64,000 nucleotides of DNA from UBA9676 sp963730065 (GCA_963730065.1 CAVSQL010000014.1:496001-560000); one strand, 5' to 3'; counted from the first letter of the stretch, positions 8,033 through 16,833 are shown. Program-made: numbers and translations. The notes: a model not told the origin generated them from the sequence alone.

Positions 8033-9550
8033 ATGTCAGACTTTCCCGCACAAGAATCTGGGTTCTTTACATCTACTGGTCTAGACCGCGGTCCAGACTT
8101 CGCCCCGGATTTCGCCGTGGATCTCGCCACCTTCGGGCAGCGGCTGCGCCACCTGCGGCGCTCACGCGGGATCACCCTCGCCGAGCTCGGCGCCCGGGTC
8201 GGGCGGGCGCCGTCATCGCTGTCGCTGCTGGAGAACGGGCGGCGTGAACCGAAGCTCTCGCTGATCGAGTCGCTGGCCCAGGCGCTGTCGGTGGCGCCGG
8301 AGGAACTGCTGCGCCACCAGCCGCCGAGCCGCCGCGCGCAGCTGGAGATCGCGCTGGAGGAGGCGCAGCGCGACCCGCTCTACGCCGATCTCGGGCTGCC
8401 GTACCTGAAGGTCGGCGCGCGGGTGCCCAACGACGCGCTCGAGCATCTGGTCGCCCTCTACACCGAGCTGCGCCGGCAGCGCACCCGGCCGACCGCCACC
8501 ACGGAGGAGGCACGGGTGGCCAACGCCGGGCTGCGCGATGCCATGCGCGAGCGCGGCAACTACTTCGCCGGCATCGAGCGGCTGGCCGCGGACGCCCTGG
8601 GGGCGGTCGGCTACCGTGGCGGGGCGCTGTCGCAGGGCACCCTGCTGGCCATCCTCGCCCACCACGGGTTCACGGTGAGCTACGCCGAGGACCTGCCCCG
8701 GTCCGTGCGGTCCGTGACGGACCTGCGGCACCGGCGCATCTACCTCAAGCAGGAAGACGTGGGCATGCATTCGCCGCGGACGATCCTGCTGCAGACGCTG
8801 GGGCACTTCGTGCTCGGCCACGACATACCGCGCGACTTCGCCGACTTCCTCCGGCAGCGGGTCGAGGCGAACTACTTCGCCGCGGCGGTGCTCGTCCCCG
8901 GGGACGTCGCCGCCCGGTTCCTGAACGACGCCAAGCAGGCCCGGGACCTGTCGGTGGAGGACCTGCGGGACGTGTTCTCGGTCTCCTACGAGATGGCGGC
9001 CCACCGGTTCACCAACCTGGCGACCCACCACCTGGGGCTGCCGTGCCACTTCGTCAAGGCCGACGAGAGCGGCATCATCTACAAGGCCTACGAGAACGAC
9101 GGGCTGGTGCTGCCCGCCGACGAGTCGGGGGCGATCGAGGGCCAGCGCATGTGCCGCAAATGGGCCGGGCGGCAGGTCTTCTCCGCACCCGGCCGCTTCT
9201 CCACGCGCTACCAGTACAGCGACACGCCGTCGGGTACCTACTGGTGCTCCGCCCACGTGGACGCCAGCCGTGAGCGCGGGTTCGCCATCACGCTGGGCAC
9301 CCCGTACGAGCATTCCCGCTGGTTCCGGGGCCGGGACACGGCGATACGGATGACGTCGCGGTGCCCGGATGGCGACTGCTGCCAGCGGCCGCCCGCCGCG
9401 CTCGCCACCCGCTGGGAGGGTATGGCCTGGCCGTCGGCGCGGGCCCACTCCCACATCCTGTCCGCGCTGCCCACCGGGAGCTTCCCCGGCGTGGACGAAA
9501 CGGACGTGTACGAGTTCCTCGACCGGCACGGGCAGCGATCCAGCGGATGA
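8033..9550 (+). CDS. ramB: RamB/ScfR-type transcriptional regulator of acetate metabolism
   Basis: The 505-residue product has an XRE helix-turn-helix at about residues 27-82 (FGQRLRHLRRSRGITLAELGARVG..PSSLSLLENGRREP). A central IrrE-like domain follows (about 200-330), with HFVLGHD in place of a catalytic HExxH, then a C-terminal short-chain fatty-acyl-sensing domain with CPDGDCCQRP. This is the architecture of RamB, which represses aceA/aceB in Corynebacterium and Mycobacterium. Divergence from aceA supports the assignment. The degenerate zinc motif means protease activity is unlikely. I chose ATG 8033 over an in-frame ATG at 7949 because the extra residues are not domain-like. Confidence 0.88.
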   Translation: MSDFPAQESGFFTSTGLDRGPDFAPDFAVDLATFGQRLRHLRRSRGITLAELGARVGRAPSSLSLLENGRREPKLSLIESLAQALSVAPEELLRHQPPSRRAQLEIALEEAQRDPLYADLGLPYLKVGARVPNDALEHLVALYTELRRQRTRPTATTEEARVANAGLRDAMRERGNYFAGIERLAADALGAVGYRGGALSQGTLLAILAHHGFTVSYAEDLPRSVRSVTDLRHRRIYLKQEDVGMHSPRTILLQTLGHFVLGHDIPRDFADFLRQRVEANYFAAAVLVPGDVAARFLNDAKQARDLSVEDLRDVFSVSYEMAAHRFTNLATHHLGLPCHFVKADESGIIYKAYENDGLVLPADESGAIEGQRMCRKWAGRQVFSAPGRFSTRYQYSDTPSGTYWCSAHVDASRERGFAITLGTPYEHSRWFRGRDTAIRMTSRCPDGDCCQRPPAALATRWEGMAWPSARAHSHILSALPTGSFPGVDETDVYEFLDRHGQRSSG

Positions 9551-9626
9551 CCAACGGCGCCGCGGTCCCCGGATACATGCTCGCGCCGACGGGACCGGGT
9601 ATTTGAGGAGGTGCTGACCGGGCGGA

Positions 9627-10181
9627 GTGCATCATTGGCAGGTGCCACTGTTTGCCTTTGAGGGCCGTGAGCCCGAAGTCAGCTCTGCGGCCTGGGTCGC
9701 GCCAACCGCCACTCTCGTCGGGGACGTGCATATCGAGGCGGAGGCGTCCGTCTGGTACGGAGCCGTGCTGCGGGCCGATTTCGGGCCGATCATCGTGCGG
9801 CGGGGAGCGAACATCCAGGATGGATCGATCTTGCACGGGGGCAGCGACCCGGTGACCGACATTGGCGAGGGAGCGACCGTCGGTCACCTGTGCGTTGTTC
9901 ACAGCGCGGTCATTGGCGCAGAAGCTCTGGTGGGCAACGGCGCCACCGTGCTCGACGGTGTGACCGTCGGCCGCCGCGCGCTGGTCGCGGCGGGCGCTAC
10001 CGTGCCGCCCGGCATGACCATTCCCGATGGCATGCTCGCCGCCGGGGTTCCCGCGCGGGTCGTTGGGGAGGTCACCGCCGGGGCCAGGCAGTGGGTGGAG
10101 ACCAATCCGGAGATCTACCGTGAGCTGGCCCGCCGACACGCTGCCGGCGCCCGGCCCGTCACCGACCCGCGGAACCGGTGA
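9627..10181 (+). CDS. gamma-carbonic anhydrase family protein (left-handed beta helix)
   Basis: This 184-residue protein is built of hexapeptide repeats (VAPTATLVGDVHIEAEASVWYGAVLRAD...) that form a left-handed beta helix trimer. Potential zinc ligands are the His in SILHGG and the two in GHLCVVH, spaced as in gamma-class enzymes (Cam/YrdA/PaaY group). Many relatives have weak or no carbonic anhydrase activity, so the reaction is uncertain. The GTG at 9627 lacks a well-spaced ribosome binding site; a GTG at 9642 is an alternative. It faces pobA convergently with 17 bp between stops. Confidence 0.85.
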   Translation: MHHWQVPLFAFEGREPEVSSAAWVAPTATLVGDVHIEAEASVWYGAVLRADFGPIIVRRGANIQDGSILHGGSDPVTDIGEGATVGHLCVVHSAVIGAEALVGNGATVLDGVTVGRRALVAAGATVPPGMTIPDGMLAAGVPARVVGEVTAGARQWVETNPEIYRELARRHAAGARPVTDPRNR

Positions 10182-10198
10182 CGTCAGCGCGAGACCTG

Positions 10199-11374
10199 TT
10201 AGCGCAGCGGTGGGTAGCCGGTGTAATTCTCGGCCAGTGAGGTGGCCGCCGCGCGCGAGGTGGTGACGTAGCGCAGCTGCGCCAGCTGCAGCTCCTCGGT
10301 CATCGGGTCTGACCCCGGCACGACGTGCAGCATCGTGGTCATCCACCACGAGAAGTGGGTGGCCCGCCAGACGCGGCTCAGGCACGTGTCGGAGTAGGCG
10401 TCGGCGAGGCGGCTGTCTCCCCGCAGCAGCGCGTCCAGCGCGTCGGTCAGCACGGTCACGTCGGCCATGGCCAGGTTCAGCCCTTTGGCGCCGGTCGGCG
10501 GCACGATGTGCGCGGCGTCGCCGGCCAGGAACAGACGGTCGTACCGCATCGGCGAGCTGACGAAGCTGCGCATGGGGGTGATGGCCTTGTCGAAGATCGG
10601 GCCTTCCTTCAGCTCCCAGCCGGGCAGCGCGAACCGGCGCTGGAACGCTGCCCAGATCCTGTCGTCCGGCCACTCCTCGATCCGATCGTCGGGGCGGACC
10701 TGCAGGTAGAGCCGGCTGATCTGGGGCGTCCGCATCGTGTGCAGAGCGAAGCCCTCGGGGTGGTGGTTGTAGATCAGCTCGTCGGTGGACGGCGGGACCT
10801 CGGCCGTAATGCCCAGCCAGGCGTAGGGGTAGTCGCGGTCCCGGACGGTGAGCAGGCCGGCCGGGATGGAGGGCCGGCAGATGCCGTGGAAGCCGTCGCA
10901 GCCGGCGATCGCGTCGCAGACCACCTCACGCCGCTCGCCGCCGGCGGTGGTGTAGGACAGCACCGGCCGGTCGGTGTCGAGGTCGGCGACAGCGGTGTCG
11001 CTGATCCCGAACTCCAGCGCCCCGCCGTCGGCGAGCCGCCGGGCGATGAGGTCCTTGACGATCTCGGTCTGGGCGTAGATCGTGACCGTGCGGCCGCCGG
11101 TGAGGTCGCGGAAGTCCAGATGGTGGCGCTCCCCGGCGAACTGCAGGTAGATGCCGCCGTGCTCCAGCCCTTCGGCGTCCAGCCGCTGCGCCAGACCGAC
11201 CTCGCGCAGCAGCCGGACCGTGCCGTCCTCCAGCAGCCCGGCCCGCTGCCTGGCCTCGCAGTAAGCCCGGCTGCGGTCCTCCACCACCAGCGAGTCGATG
11301 CCGCGCAGGGCCAGCAGATGGGATAGCAGCAGCCCGGCCGGGCCGGCGCCGACGATGCCTACCTGGGTTCTCAT
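10199..11374 (-). CDS. pobA: 4-hydroxybenzoate 3-monooxygenase
   Basis: The 391-residue flavoprotein hydroxylates 4-hydroxybenzoate to protocatechuate using NAD(P)H and oxygen. It shows the FAD-binding GAGPAGLLLSHLL at the N-terminus, the DG-type motif CDAIAGCDGFHGICR (about 155-170), and the second FAD motif LFLAGDAAHIVPPTGAKGLN (about 280-300). Length and motif spacing match the PobA family. The gene starts 11 bp after the aldehyde dehydrogenase stop on the same strand, so the two form an operon in which an aromatic aldehyde is first oxidised to the acid and then hydroxylated. Control is probably through the operator at 12880-12905. Confidence 0.95.
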   Translation of the reverse strand: MRTQVGIVGAGPAGLLLSHLLALRGIDSLVVEDRSRAYCEARQRAGLLEDGTVRLLREVGLAQRLDAEGLEHGGIYLQFAGERHHLDFRDLTGGRTVTIYAQTEIVKDLIARRLADGGALEFGISDTAVADLDTDRPVLSYTTAGGERREVVCDAIAGCDGFHGICRPSIPAGLLTVRDRDYPYAWLGITAEVPPSTDELIYNHHPEGFALHTMRTPQISRLYLQVRPDDRIEEWPDDRIWAAFQRRFALPGWELKEGPIFDKAITPMRSFVSSPMRYDRLFLAGDAAHIVPPTGAKGLNLAMADVTVLTDALDALLRGDSRLADAYSDTCLSRVWRATHFSWWMTTMLHVVPGSDPMTEELQLAQLRYVTTSRAAATSLAENYTGYPPLR

Positions 11375-11385
11375 GGCTTGGTCGT

Positions 11386-12843
11386 TCAGAACGGGTAGGG
11401 AGCGATCTCTCCCCGGATGGTGACCCAGCGGGTGTCGGTGAACGCGTCCAGGTTGGCGGTGCCGCCGAAGCGCGCCCCGGTGCCCGAGGCGAGGACCCCG
11501 CCGAACGGCGTGTTCGGCGCGTCGTCAATGGTCTGGTCGTTGATGTGGACGATCCCGGTCGGGATCCGCCGCGCCAGATCCAGGCCGCGCATCACGTCCC
11601 GGGTGAGGATGCCCAGGGACAGCCCGTACTCGGTCTCGCCGGCGAGCTTGGCCGCCTCGTCGGCGGTCGAGAACCGGACCACCGGCGCGACCGGGCCGAA
11701 CACCTCGTTCGCGTAGGCCGGCATCGCCGGGGCGACCTCGGCCAGCACGGTGGGCTTGTAGAACAGGCCTTCGTAGGTGCCGCCCGCGGCGAGCCGGGCG
11801 CCCGCGTTGACGCTGGCCGTGACAAGCCCGTGCACCTTGTCGCGCTGGCGCTCGTCGATAATCGGGCCGAGTGCGACCTGCCCGCTGGCCGGGTCGCCGA
11901 CCGGCAGGTGCTCGGCCTTGCCCGCCAGACGCGCCACGTAGTCGTCGTAGACGGCCTCATGGACCAAGTGCCGCCCGGTCGTCATGCAGATCTGGCCCTG
12001 GTGGAGGAACGAGCCCCAGGCCCCGGCGGACGCGGCCCGGTCCAGGTCGGCGTCGTCCATTACGATCAGCGCCGAGTTGCCGCCGAGCTCGAGGTGACAG
12101 CGCTTGAGATGCTGGGCGGCCAGCTGGCCGACCCGGCGGCCGGCCGCGGTGGAACCGGTGAACGAGATCAGCCGCACCAGCGGCTCGGCGATCAGTGCCT
12201 CGCCCGCCTCCGGGCCGCCCGGCAGCACATGCAGCAGCCCCTCTGGCAGCCCCGCCTCCTCGAACACGCGGGCCAGGACCACGCCGCCGCAGACGGCGGT
12301 GCGGGGGTCCGGCTTGAGCACGACCGCGTTGCCGAGCGCGAGCGCGGGCGCGACCGAGCGGATGGCCAGGATCTGCGGGAAGTTGAACGGGGCGATGACG
12401 CCCACCACGCCGACCGGGACCCGCTCGATGAAACTGAGGTTGGGCTGCTCGCTGGGCAGCAGGTCCCCGGAGGGCCGGGTGGGCAGCGTCGCCGCCTCGA
12501 AGATCTCCTCGGTGGCGACGTGGGTCTCGAACTGTACCGCGCCGGGGATCTTGCCGCTCTCGCGGATATCCCACTGCTCGATCTCGGCGGCGTTCGCTCT
12601 CCAGATATCACCGGCCCGGCGCAGGATCGCCGCCCGCTCCGTGTATGGCAGCGCGGCCCAGGCGGGCTGGGCCGCGGCCGCCGCGGCCGCCGCGGCGGAG
12701 ATGTCGGCCGCGGTGGTGATGCCGACCCGCCCTAGCTCCGCGCCGGTCGCGGGCTCGATCACGGCGGCCTCGCCGCCAGCGGACTGCTTCCAGCCACCGG
12801 AGTAGACCTTGCCCTGCCAGGCGGACTCGTCCAGGAACGTCAC
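11386..12843 (-). CDS. NAD(P)-dependent aldehyde dehydrogenase, benzaldehyde/aromatic aldehyde type
   Basis: The 485-residue enzyme has the aldehyde dehydrogenase fold with GVIAPFNFPQILAIRS (about 148-163), cofactor loop SFTGSTAAGRRVG, general base in HLELGGNSALIV (Glu about 256) and nucleophile in FLHQGQICMTTGR (Cys about 290). The sequence is closest in style to benzaldehyde/vanillin dehydrogenases, and the next gene is pobA. The likely role is therefore oxidation of an aromatic aldehyde such as 4-hydroxybenzaldehyde; the substrate is inferred from context. It is the first gene of the operon. A low-complexity Ala run (about 48-58) is encoded by GCC/GCG repeats. Confidence 0.9.
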   Translation of the reverse strand: MTFLDESAWQGKVYSGGWKQSAGGEAAVIEPATGAELGRVGITTAADISAAAAAAAAAQPAWAALPYTERAAILRRAGDIWRANAAEIEQWDIRESGKIPGAVQFETHVATEEIFEAATLPTRPSGDLLPSEQPNLSFIERVPVGVVGVIAPFNFPQILAIRSVAPALALGNAVVLKPDPRTAVCGGVVLARVFEEAGLPEGLLHVLPGGPEAGEALIAEPLVRLISFTGSTAAGRRVGQLAAQHLKRCHLELGGNSALIVMDDADLDRAASAGAWGSFLHQGQICMTTGRHLVHEAVYDDYVARLAGKAEHLPVGDPASGQVALGPIIDERQRDKVHGLVTASVNAGARLAAGGTYEGLFYKPTVLAEVAPAMPAYANEVFGPVAPVVRFSTADEAAKLAGETEYGLSLGILTRDVMRGLDLARRIPTGIVHINDQTIDDAPNTPFGGVLASGTGARFGGTANLDAFTDTRWVTIRGEIAPYPF

Positions 12844-12879
12844 GGAGCCCTCCTCGGTCTGTCCCGCTCGTGCGGGTCG

Positions 12880-12905
12880 CGAACAACAGTTCTATTGACG
12901 AACAT
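12880..12905. promoter_or_regulatory. three-half-site operator upstream of the aldehyde dehydrogenase-pobA operon
   Basis: The segment reads CGAACAA, two bases, GTTCTA, four bases, CGAACAT. It lies 37-62 bp upstream of the aldehyde dehydrogenase start. The half-sites GAAC/GTTC/GAAC have the same spacing as a second copy at 20125-20150, with 20 of 26 positions identical. Three half-sites, one pair inverted and one direct, is the known arrangement for PobR/PcaU-type IclR regulators of aromatic catabolism. No iclR gene is present in the window. Confidence 0.6.
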
Positions 12906-13040
12906 TGCGAATCTAGGGGACCGCGCATCGGGGTGTCAACGGGCCTACCTGCGGGTGTTCACCGGGCGTCACCGCGGGCGCTGGACGGGCCCGGAACGTC
13001 CCTCTAGCCCCATCCCGGCCGATCATGCTACGCCTTATAC

Positions 13041-13090
13041 GTGACTGCTCCGATGCCTAAAGGCACCGGCTTCTCAAGCCGCAGGGGCTT
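13041..13090 (-). ncRNA. right-end/omegaRNA scaffold region of the IS605-type element
   Basis: Downstream of tnpB the transcribed strand reads GGCTTGAGAAGCC, then the stem with loop TTTA, then GGAGCAGTCAC at the element tip. In TnpB systems the right-end transcript forms the guide RNA scaffold, and the guide is the genomic sequence just past the tip, here complementary to about 13021-13040. The upstream limit of the RNA, inside tnpB, is not resolved. Confidence 0.5.
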
Positions 13091-14258
13091 GACCAGGGCC
13101 CAGCCCGGCCCTGGTGGCGATGTTGTGTGCCCCGTTGAGGTCGGCGTCCATCGGGCCGTGGACGGGGCAGATCACCGTGTCCTGTTTGGGGCGCGCGCAG
13201 GTGCGCCCACATTGGTGGCATTCGATACTGGTACCGGCTGGGTTCACGAACACGACACGCCGGCCAGCTTCTTCCGCTTTGCCGGTGAGGATGTCCGCGA
13301 ACTGCGCCCAGCCCGCATCCAGGATCGACTTGTTCAGTCCCGCCTTGGCGGTCGCCATATTGGGCAGGAAGGCGCCCGGGCGCCCAGGGTCTGGCTTCGG
13401 CGCAGGGCGGCGGGTCATCCCGGCGGTGTTGAGTTCTTCCAGGGCGATCACGTCGCAGGTGTTTACCAGTGCCCGGGCTGTCTTGTGGTGGAAGTCGCGG
13501 CGCCGGTTGCGGACCTTGCACCACTCGCGGGCGAGCTGGCGGCGGATGCGCTTACGGTTCCCCGACCCGCGTCGCGCCCGGTCTTTGCGCCGCTGCAGGT
13601 CGGCGATCACCTCGGCCGACGTGGCGAGGAACTTCGGGTTAGCGGTGATCTGGCCGTCCGAGGTGGTCAGGAACCTGGCAACACCCACGTCCACGCCGAC
13701 CGACCGGCCGGTGGGCGGCCGCGGCGCGGCGTCAGTAGCGGTGATCACGATGACATACCAGCGGCGATGTTCCCGTTTGAGCCGCATGAACTTGACCGCC
13801 CCGGGAACGGGCCGGTGCTGGCGCACCTTGACCGACCCCACCGCCTGGAAGGCGGCCCGCGCCCACCCACCGGGCGCGGCTGGGGCCCACTTGGCGCCAT
13901 CCCCGGCGACAAATCCCGCCTGATTGAACCGGCCATAAGGCTTGAACCGCGGATAGCCCGCCTTCCCCTTGTTCTTCGCACGCGCATAGAACGCGGCGAA
14001 CACCACGTTGAGCCGCCGCAGGGTCTGCTGCTGGGCGGTGAAAGAGTGGCGCCCCTGCCCCTGCGGGTCGGCCCGCCGGATGCCGCGCAGCTGTGCGGAC
14101 TGCATTCCGTAGGTGACGCTGGCCCCTCGCATGCGCCACGCCTCCCGGCGCTCCTCCAGAGCCGCGTTGTACAGGTCGCAGTGATCCGCCAGGAGGCGCA
14201 CCGCGCGGGCCTGCTGGGGGCACGTCGGGTAGGCGCGGAACTTGAAGGCACGCCTCAC
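13074..14258 (-). CDS. tnpB: TnpB, RNA-guided endonuclease of the IS200/IS605 family
   Basis: From a GTG at 14258 the product is 394 residues, beginning VRRAFKFRAYPT, the canonical TnpB N-terminus. Other marks are the RuvC-I segment GVDVGVARFLTTSDG, the RuvC-II Glu in VIALEELNTAGM, the zinc finger CHQCGRTC...CPVHG, and the RuvC-III Asp in MDADLNGAHNI. All three acidic RuvC residues and four zinc-ligand candidates are present, so it could be active. TnpB proteins cut DNA guided by an RNA from the element right end and help retain the element. The start overlaps the tnpA stop in GTGA, implying translational coupling. Confidence 0.93.
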   Translation of the reverse strand: MRRAFKFRAYPTCPQQARAVRLLADHCDLYNAALEERREAWRMRGASVTYGMQSAQLRGIRRADPQGQGRHSFTAQQQTLRRLNVVFAAFYARAKNKGKAGYPRFKPYGRFNQAGFVAGDGAKWAPAAPGGWARAAFQAVGSVKVRQHRPVPGAVKFMRLKREHRRWYVIVITATDAAPRPPTGRSVGVDVGVARFLTTSDGQITANPKFLATSAEVIADLQRRKDRARRGSGNRKRIRRQLAREWCKVRNRRRDFHHKTARALVNTCDVIALEELNTAGMTRRPAPKPDPGRPGAFLPNMATAKAGLNKSILDAGWAQFADILTGKAEEAGRRVVFVNPAGTSIECHQCGRTCARPKQDTVICPVHGPMDADLNGAHNIATRAGLGPGQAPAA

Positions 14259-14707
14259 CGAGCCCGTTCCTTCCGCCACGGCCGCTCGTCCTGCGTGCCG
14301 GTGTACCAGCGCACCGTCTGCGCCGGCAGCGCGCCGACCGTGACAGCGAAACACGAACCGGACCGCAGCGCGGGCAGCCGCGACCCCAGGTGCGCGAATC
14401 CAGCCTGCAGATACCGCGACGTGAACCCCTGGAACTGGCCGGGTACCCGGGAAGGAGAATCAGACCGATGAACGTTCACGAACAGGTGCACGTGATCAGG
14501 CGTGATCTCCAGCGCCACAATCCGCCAGCCCCGCCCGGCGGCTTTCGTCCCCATCAGCCCCCCACACCGACCGGCGACCCCGCCGCCAGGTACCGGCCAC
14601 CGGTACTTCGGGCACCACGCCACGCGATACCACAGGCCGCAGACGCCACCTGCGGAAACCTGCACCTGCACGCTCACGCGAGCGACTCTACGTACAGCCT
14701 CTGTCAA
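14255..14707 (-). CDS. tnpA: TnpA, Y1 HUH transposase of the IS200/IS605 family
   Basis: The 150-residue protein carries the HUH motif in ITPDHVHLFVNVHR (about 68-81) and a catalytic tyrosine in VRWYTGTQ (about 133-140), the two signatures of single-strand DNA transposases that move these elements by peel-and-paste. The N-terminus after about residue 22 (LWYRVAWCPKYRWPV) is typical of the family. Overlap with tnpB is 4 bp. Length is near the usual 130-155 residues and no frameshift is seen, so mobility is plausible. Confidence 0.9.
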   Translation of the reverse strand: MTEAVRRVARVSVQVQVSAGGVCGLWYRVAWCPKYRWPVPGGGVAGRCGGLMGTKAAGRGWRIVALEITPDHVHLFVNVHRSDSPSRVPGQFQGFTSRYLQAGFAHLGSRLPALRSGSCFAVTVGALPAQTVRWYTGTQDERPWRKERAR

Positions 14708-14760
14708 ACCACACGATTCCCCCGCCGCCTAAAGACGGCAGTCCCCTCGCGAGGTGCCTG

Positions 14761-16188
14761 ATGGGGCAGCATCCACACGCAGGGACGCCGACCGGCGGGG
14801 CCAGCCAGGAGGAAATCACGGCGGTGGCCGGACGCGCGCAAGCCGAGGAGATCTCGCTGGTCTGGTTCCTCTACGCCGACCACGGCGGGATCATCCGCGG
14901 CAAGTCGGCGTCGGCCGCGGCGCTGCCGTCCCGGATGGTGACCGGGATCGGGCACACCGTCGCGATGATGGCGATGTCCATGCTCGATCACCTGCAGCCG
15001 GTCGATGGCATGAGCCCGGTGGGGGAGGTCCGGATCCTGCCGGACCCGGCCACGTTCGTGGGGTTGCCGTACGCGCCGGGCGCGGCCGTGATGCTGGCCG
15101 ATCTGGTGCGGCCGGACGGCGAGCCGTGGGACGCCTGCGCGCGCACCTACCTCAAGCAGGCCATCGCCGACCTGGCCGCGCAGGGATACGCTGCGGCCGC
15201 CGCGTTCGAGCCCGAGTTCACGCTCGGCCGCCGCGAGGCCAGCCCGGACGGCGGCCCCGACCGGCTGGTGCCCAACGACGACAGCCTCTGCTATTCGGCC
15301 ACCGGCTTCCATCTCGCTCACGACTACGCGGCCGACCTGCACCAGGCTCTGCAGGCGCAGGGCATGCAGGTGGAGAACTACTACCCCGAGTTGGGCCACG
15401 GACAGCAGGAGATGACCGTCCGGCACGCTGGCGCGCTGCGCGCCGCCGACAACCACGTGCTGTACCGGGAGACGGTGCGCGGCGTCGCGTTCCGCCGCGG
15501 GATGTGGGCGAGCCTGGCCCCCAAGCCGATCGCCGACCAGGCCGGCAACGGCTGCCACCTGCATCTGTCGTTGCGCGAGGCCGGGCCGGACGGCCAGCCG
15601 GGGGAGTCGGTGTTTTACGACCCGGCCGATCGCTACCACCTGTCGGAGACCGGCTACCACTTCATCGCCGGGCTGCTCGCGCACCTGCCCGCGCTGACCG
15701 CCCTGACCTGCGGGAGCGTCAACAGCTACCGCCGGCTGGCGCCGCAGATGTGGAGCAGCGCCTACACCATCTACGGGATGGACAACCGCGAGGCGGCGGT
15801 CAGGATCTGCTCGCCGATGCGCGACGACCCGGCCGGCTCGGTCAACCTCGAGCTGAAGCCGTCCGACTCCAGCGCCAATCCCTACCTCGCGCTCGGCGCC
15901 TGCATCCGCGCGGGCCTGGACGGGATCCGCCGCAAGCTCGACCCGGGGGAAGCGGTCAACGTCGACCCGGCGACCCTGACCGATGACCAGCGCCGCGCGG
16001 CGGGGGCGCACCGGCTGCCCGCCTCGCTGGCCGAGGCGCTGGACGCCCTCGAAGCCGATGAGTTGCTGATGGAATCGCTCGGCGATCTGCGCCGCCGCGC
16101 CTACCTGGCCGTCAAGCGGTCAGAGGTGGCCGCGTTCGCGGGCACCGACCCGGCCTACGAGTGCTTCGAGCACTTCACCAAGATCTGA
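14761..16188 (+). CDS. glutamine synthetase-like enzyme (GlnA3/GlnA4/FluG C-domain type)
   Basis: The 475-residue protein has a glutamine synthetase fold: FEPEF (metal Glu), the glutamate/ATP segment NGCHLHLSLREAG, RRLAPQMWSSAYTIYG, and ELKPSDSSANPYLALGA. It lacks the layout of the housekeeping enzyme and matches the branch that gamma-glutamylates amines such as putrescine, isopropylamine or ethanolamine. Nearby on the same strand are an amino acid/amine permease and a FluG-like amidohydrolase, which supports an amine-utilisation role. The start is preceded by GAGG at 14751-14754, which lies at or inside the end of the IS element, so its original promoter may have been displaced. Confidence 0.85.
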   Translation: MGQHPHAGTPTGGASQEEITAVAGRAQAEEISLVWFLYADHGGIIRGKSASAAALPSRMVTGIGHTVAMMAMSMLDHLQPVDGMSPVGEVRILPDPATFVGLPYAPGAAVMLADLVRPDGEPWDACARTYLKQAIADLAAQGYAAAAAFEPEFTLGRREASPDGGPDRLVPNDDSLCYSATGFHLAHDYAADLHQALQAQGMQVENYYPELGHGQQEMTVRHAGALRAADNHVLYRETVRGVAFRRGMWASLAPKPIADQAGNGCHLHLSLREAGPDGQPGESVFYDPADRYHLSETGYHFIAGLLAHLPALTALTCGSVNSYRRLAPQMWSSAYTIYGMDNREAAVRICSPMRDDPAGSVNLELKPSDSSANPYLALGACIRAGLDGIRRKLDPGEAVNVDPATLTDDQRRAAGAHRLPASLAEALDALEADELLMESLGDLRRRAYLAVKRSEVAAFAGTDPAYECFEHFTKI

Positions 16189-16323
16189 ACCACGGCTCGC
16201 CACCCCCGCCGAGCTGCGCATACGGCAGCAGCAGCACCACGGCGACCATGAGCAGCCCGCTGATCACGGGGATGGCCGCCATCTCGCGGCCGATCGCCAG
16301 GATCGTGGACCGCAGCTGGTTCG

Positions 16324-16833
16324 TTATCCCCGCGTGACCTGGGGATGCCTGGTCAAAGGCCAGTCGTATACCGGCACTGGGCGGGCGGCTTCGGTGTCGG
16401 TTGCCTGCTCGCCTGGTGTCTCCGGCGTTTCTGCCGTGCCCTGGCCGATGGCGGCCGGTCTTGCCGAACGAGAGGTCCAGCGTTCGGTGCACGCCCGCGT
16501 GTCCTGGCAGTACCAGCGCAGGTCGAGGGAGGCGCTGCCACCGTCGGCCACCATCTGGTCAGCAGGCAAGCGGATGCCGCACATCCAGCAGGATCTGGCG
16601 TTGGCCTGTTCTGCCCAGTACCGGACCGAGCGCAGTTGGCCAGTTACGGCCTGCTCGCCTGGAAGGCTCTCGGCACGGGCAATGGTCCCGGCACGGGGAG
16701 CGGGGACGTTCACCGGCGCGGCGGGGCCTTCAAACGGCGGGTGCTCTCGCCCGGCAGCCCACTCATCCAGCGGTTCACCTGGCCGGTCGCCGATCTCGGA
16801 TGTGGCCGCGTCATATGTCCAGCCGGTCTTCAT
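16324..16833 (-). CDS. conserved-looking hypothetical protein with a Cys-rich (possible zinc) motif
   Basis: From ATG 16833, preceded by GGGGGAAGG, the product is 169 residues. The only structured-looking part is about residues 75-130: SCWMCGIRLPADQM followed by WYCQDTRACTERW, a C-x2-C plus C-x5-C set that could bind zinc. The flanks are acidic and Pro-rich, probably disordered. I do not recognise the family. It lies antisense between the glutamine synthetase-like and permease genes of the amine cluster and next to the DnaA-box-like locus. Its start context and motif argue for a real gene; function unknown. Confidence 0.6.
   Translation of the reverse strand: MKTGWTYDAATSEIGDRPGEPLDEWAAGREHPPFEGPAAPVNVPAPRAGTIARAESLPGEQAVTGQLRSVRYWAEQANARSCWMCGIRLPADQMVADGGSASLDLRWYCQDTRACTERWTSRSARPAAIGQGTAETPETPGEQATDTEAARPVPVYDWPLTRHPQVTRG

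Larger units (their letters stand above)
13041..14755 (-). mobile_element. IS200/IS605-family insertion sequence with tnpA and tnpB
   Basis: The element contains overlapping tnpA and tnpB genes and has matching end structures. On the transcribed strand, the right end (13052-13067) folds into a stem with loop TTTA (GCCTTTAGGC core), and the left end (14724-14739) folds into a similar stem, also with loop TTTA. Subterminal hairpins of this kind are what TnpA of this family recognises. The right tip probably lies at the GTCAC complementing 13041-13045. The left tip is near 14745-14755, directly before the glutamine-synthetase-like start codon. Exact tips are uncertain because these elements make no target duplication. 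Confidence 0.8.

Noticed and set aside
12655..12710. GCC/GCG repeat as a possible microsatellite
   Set aside because: It encodes an Ala-rich linker in the aldehyde dehydrogenase and is ordinary for a high-G+C gene.
13041..14471. 476-codon plus-strand frame across the IS element
   Set aside because: Antisense of tnpB and tnpA, which have full catalytic motifs; no family features on the plus strand.
16175..16282. 35-residue minus-strand frame encoding a hydrophobic peptide (MAAIPVISGLLMVAVVLLL...)
   Set aside because: It looks like a membrane segment, but overlaps the glutamine synthetase-like 3' end, has a weak start context and no known family; not enough to call a gene.
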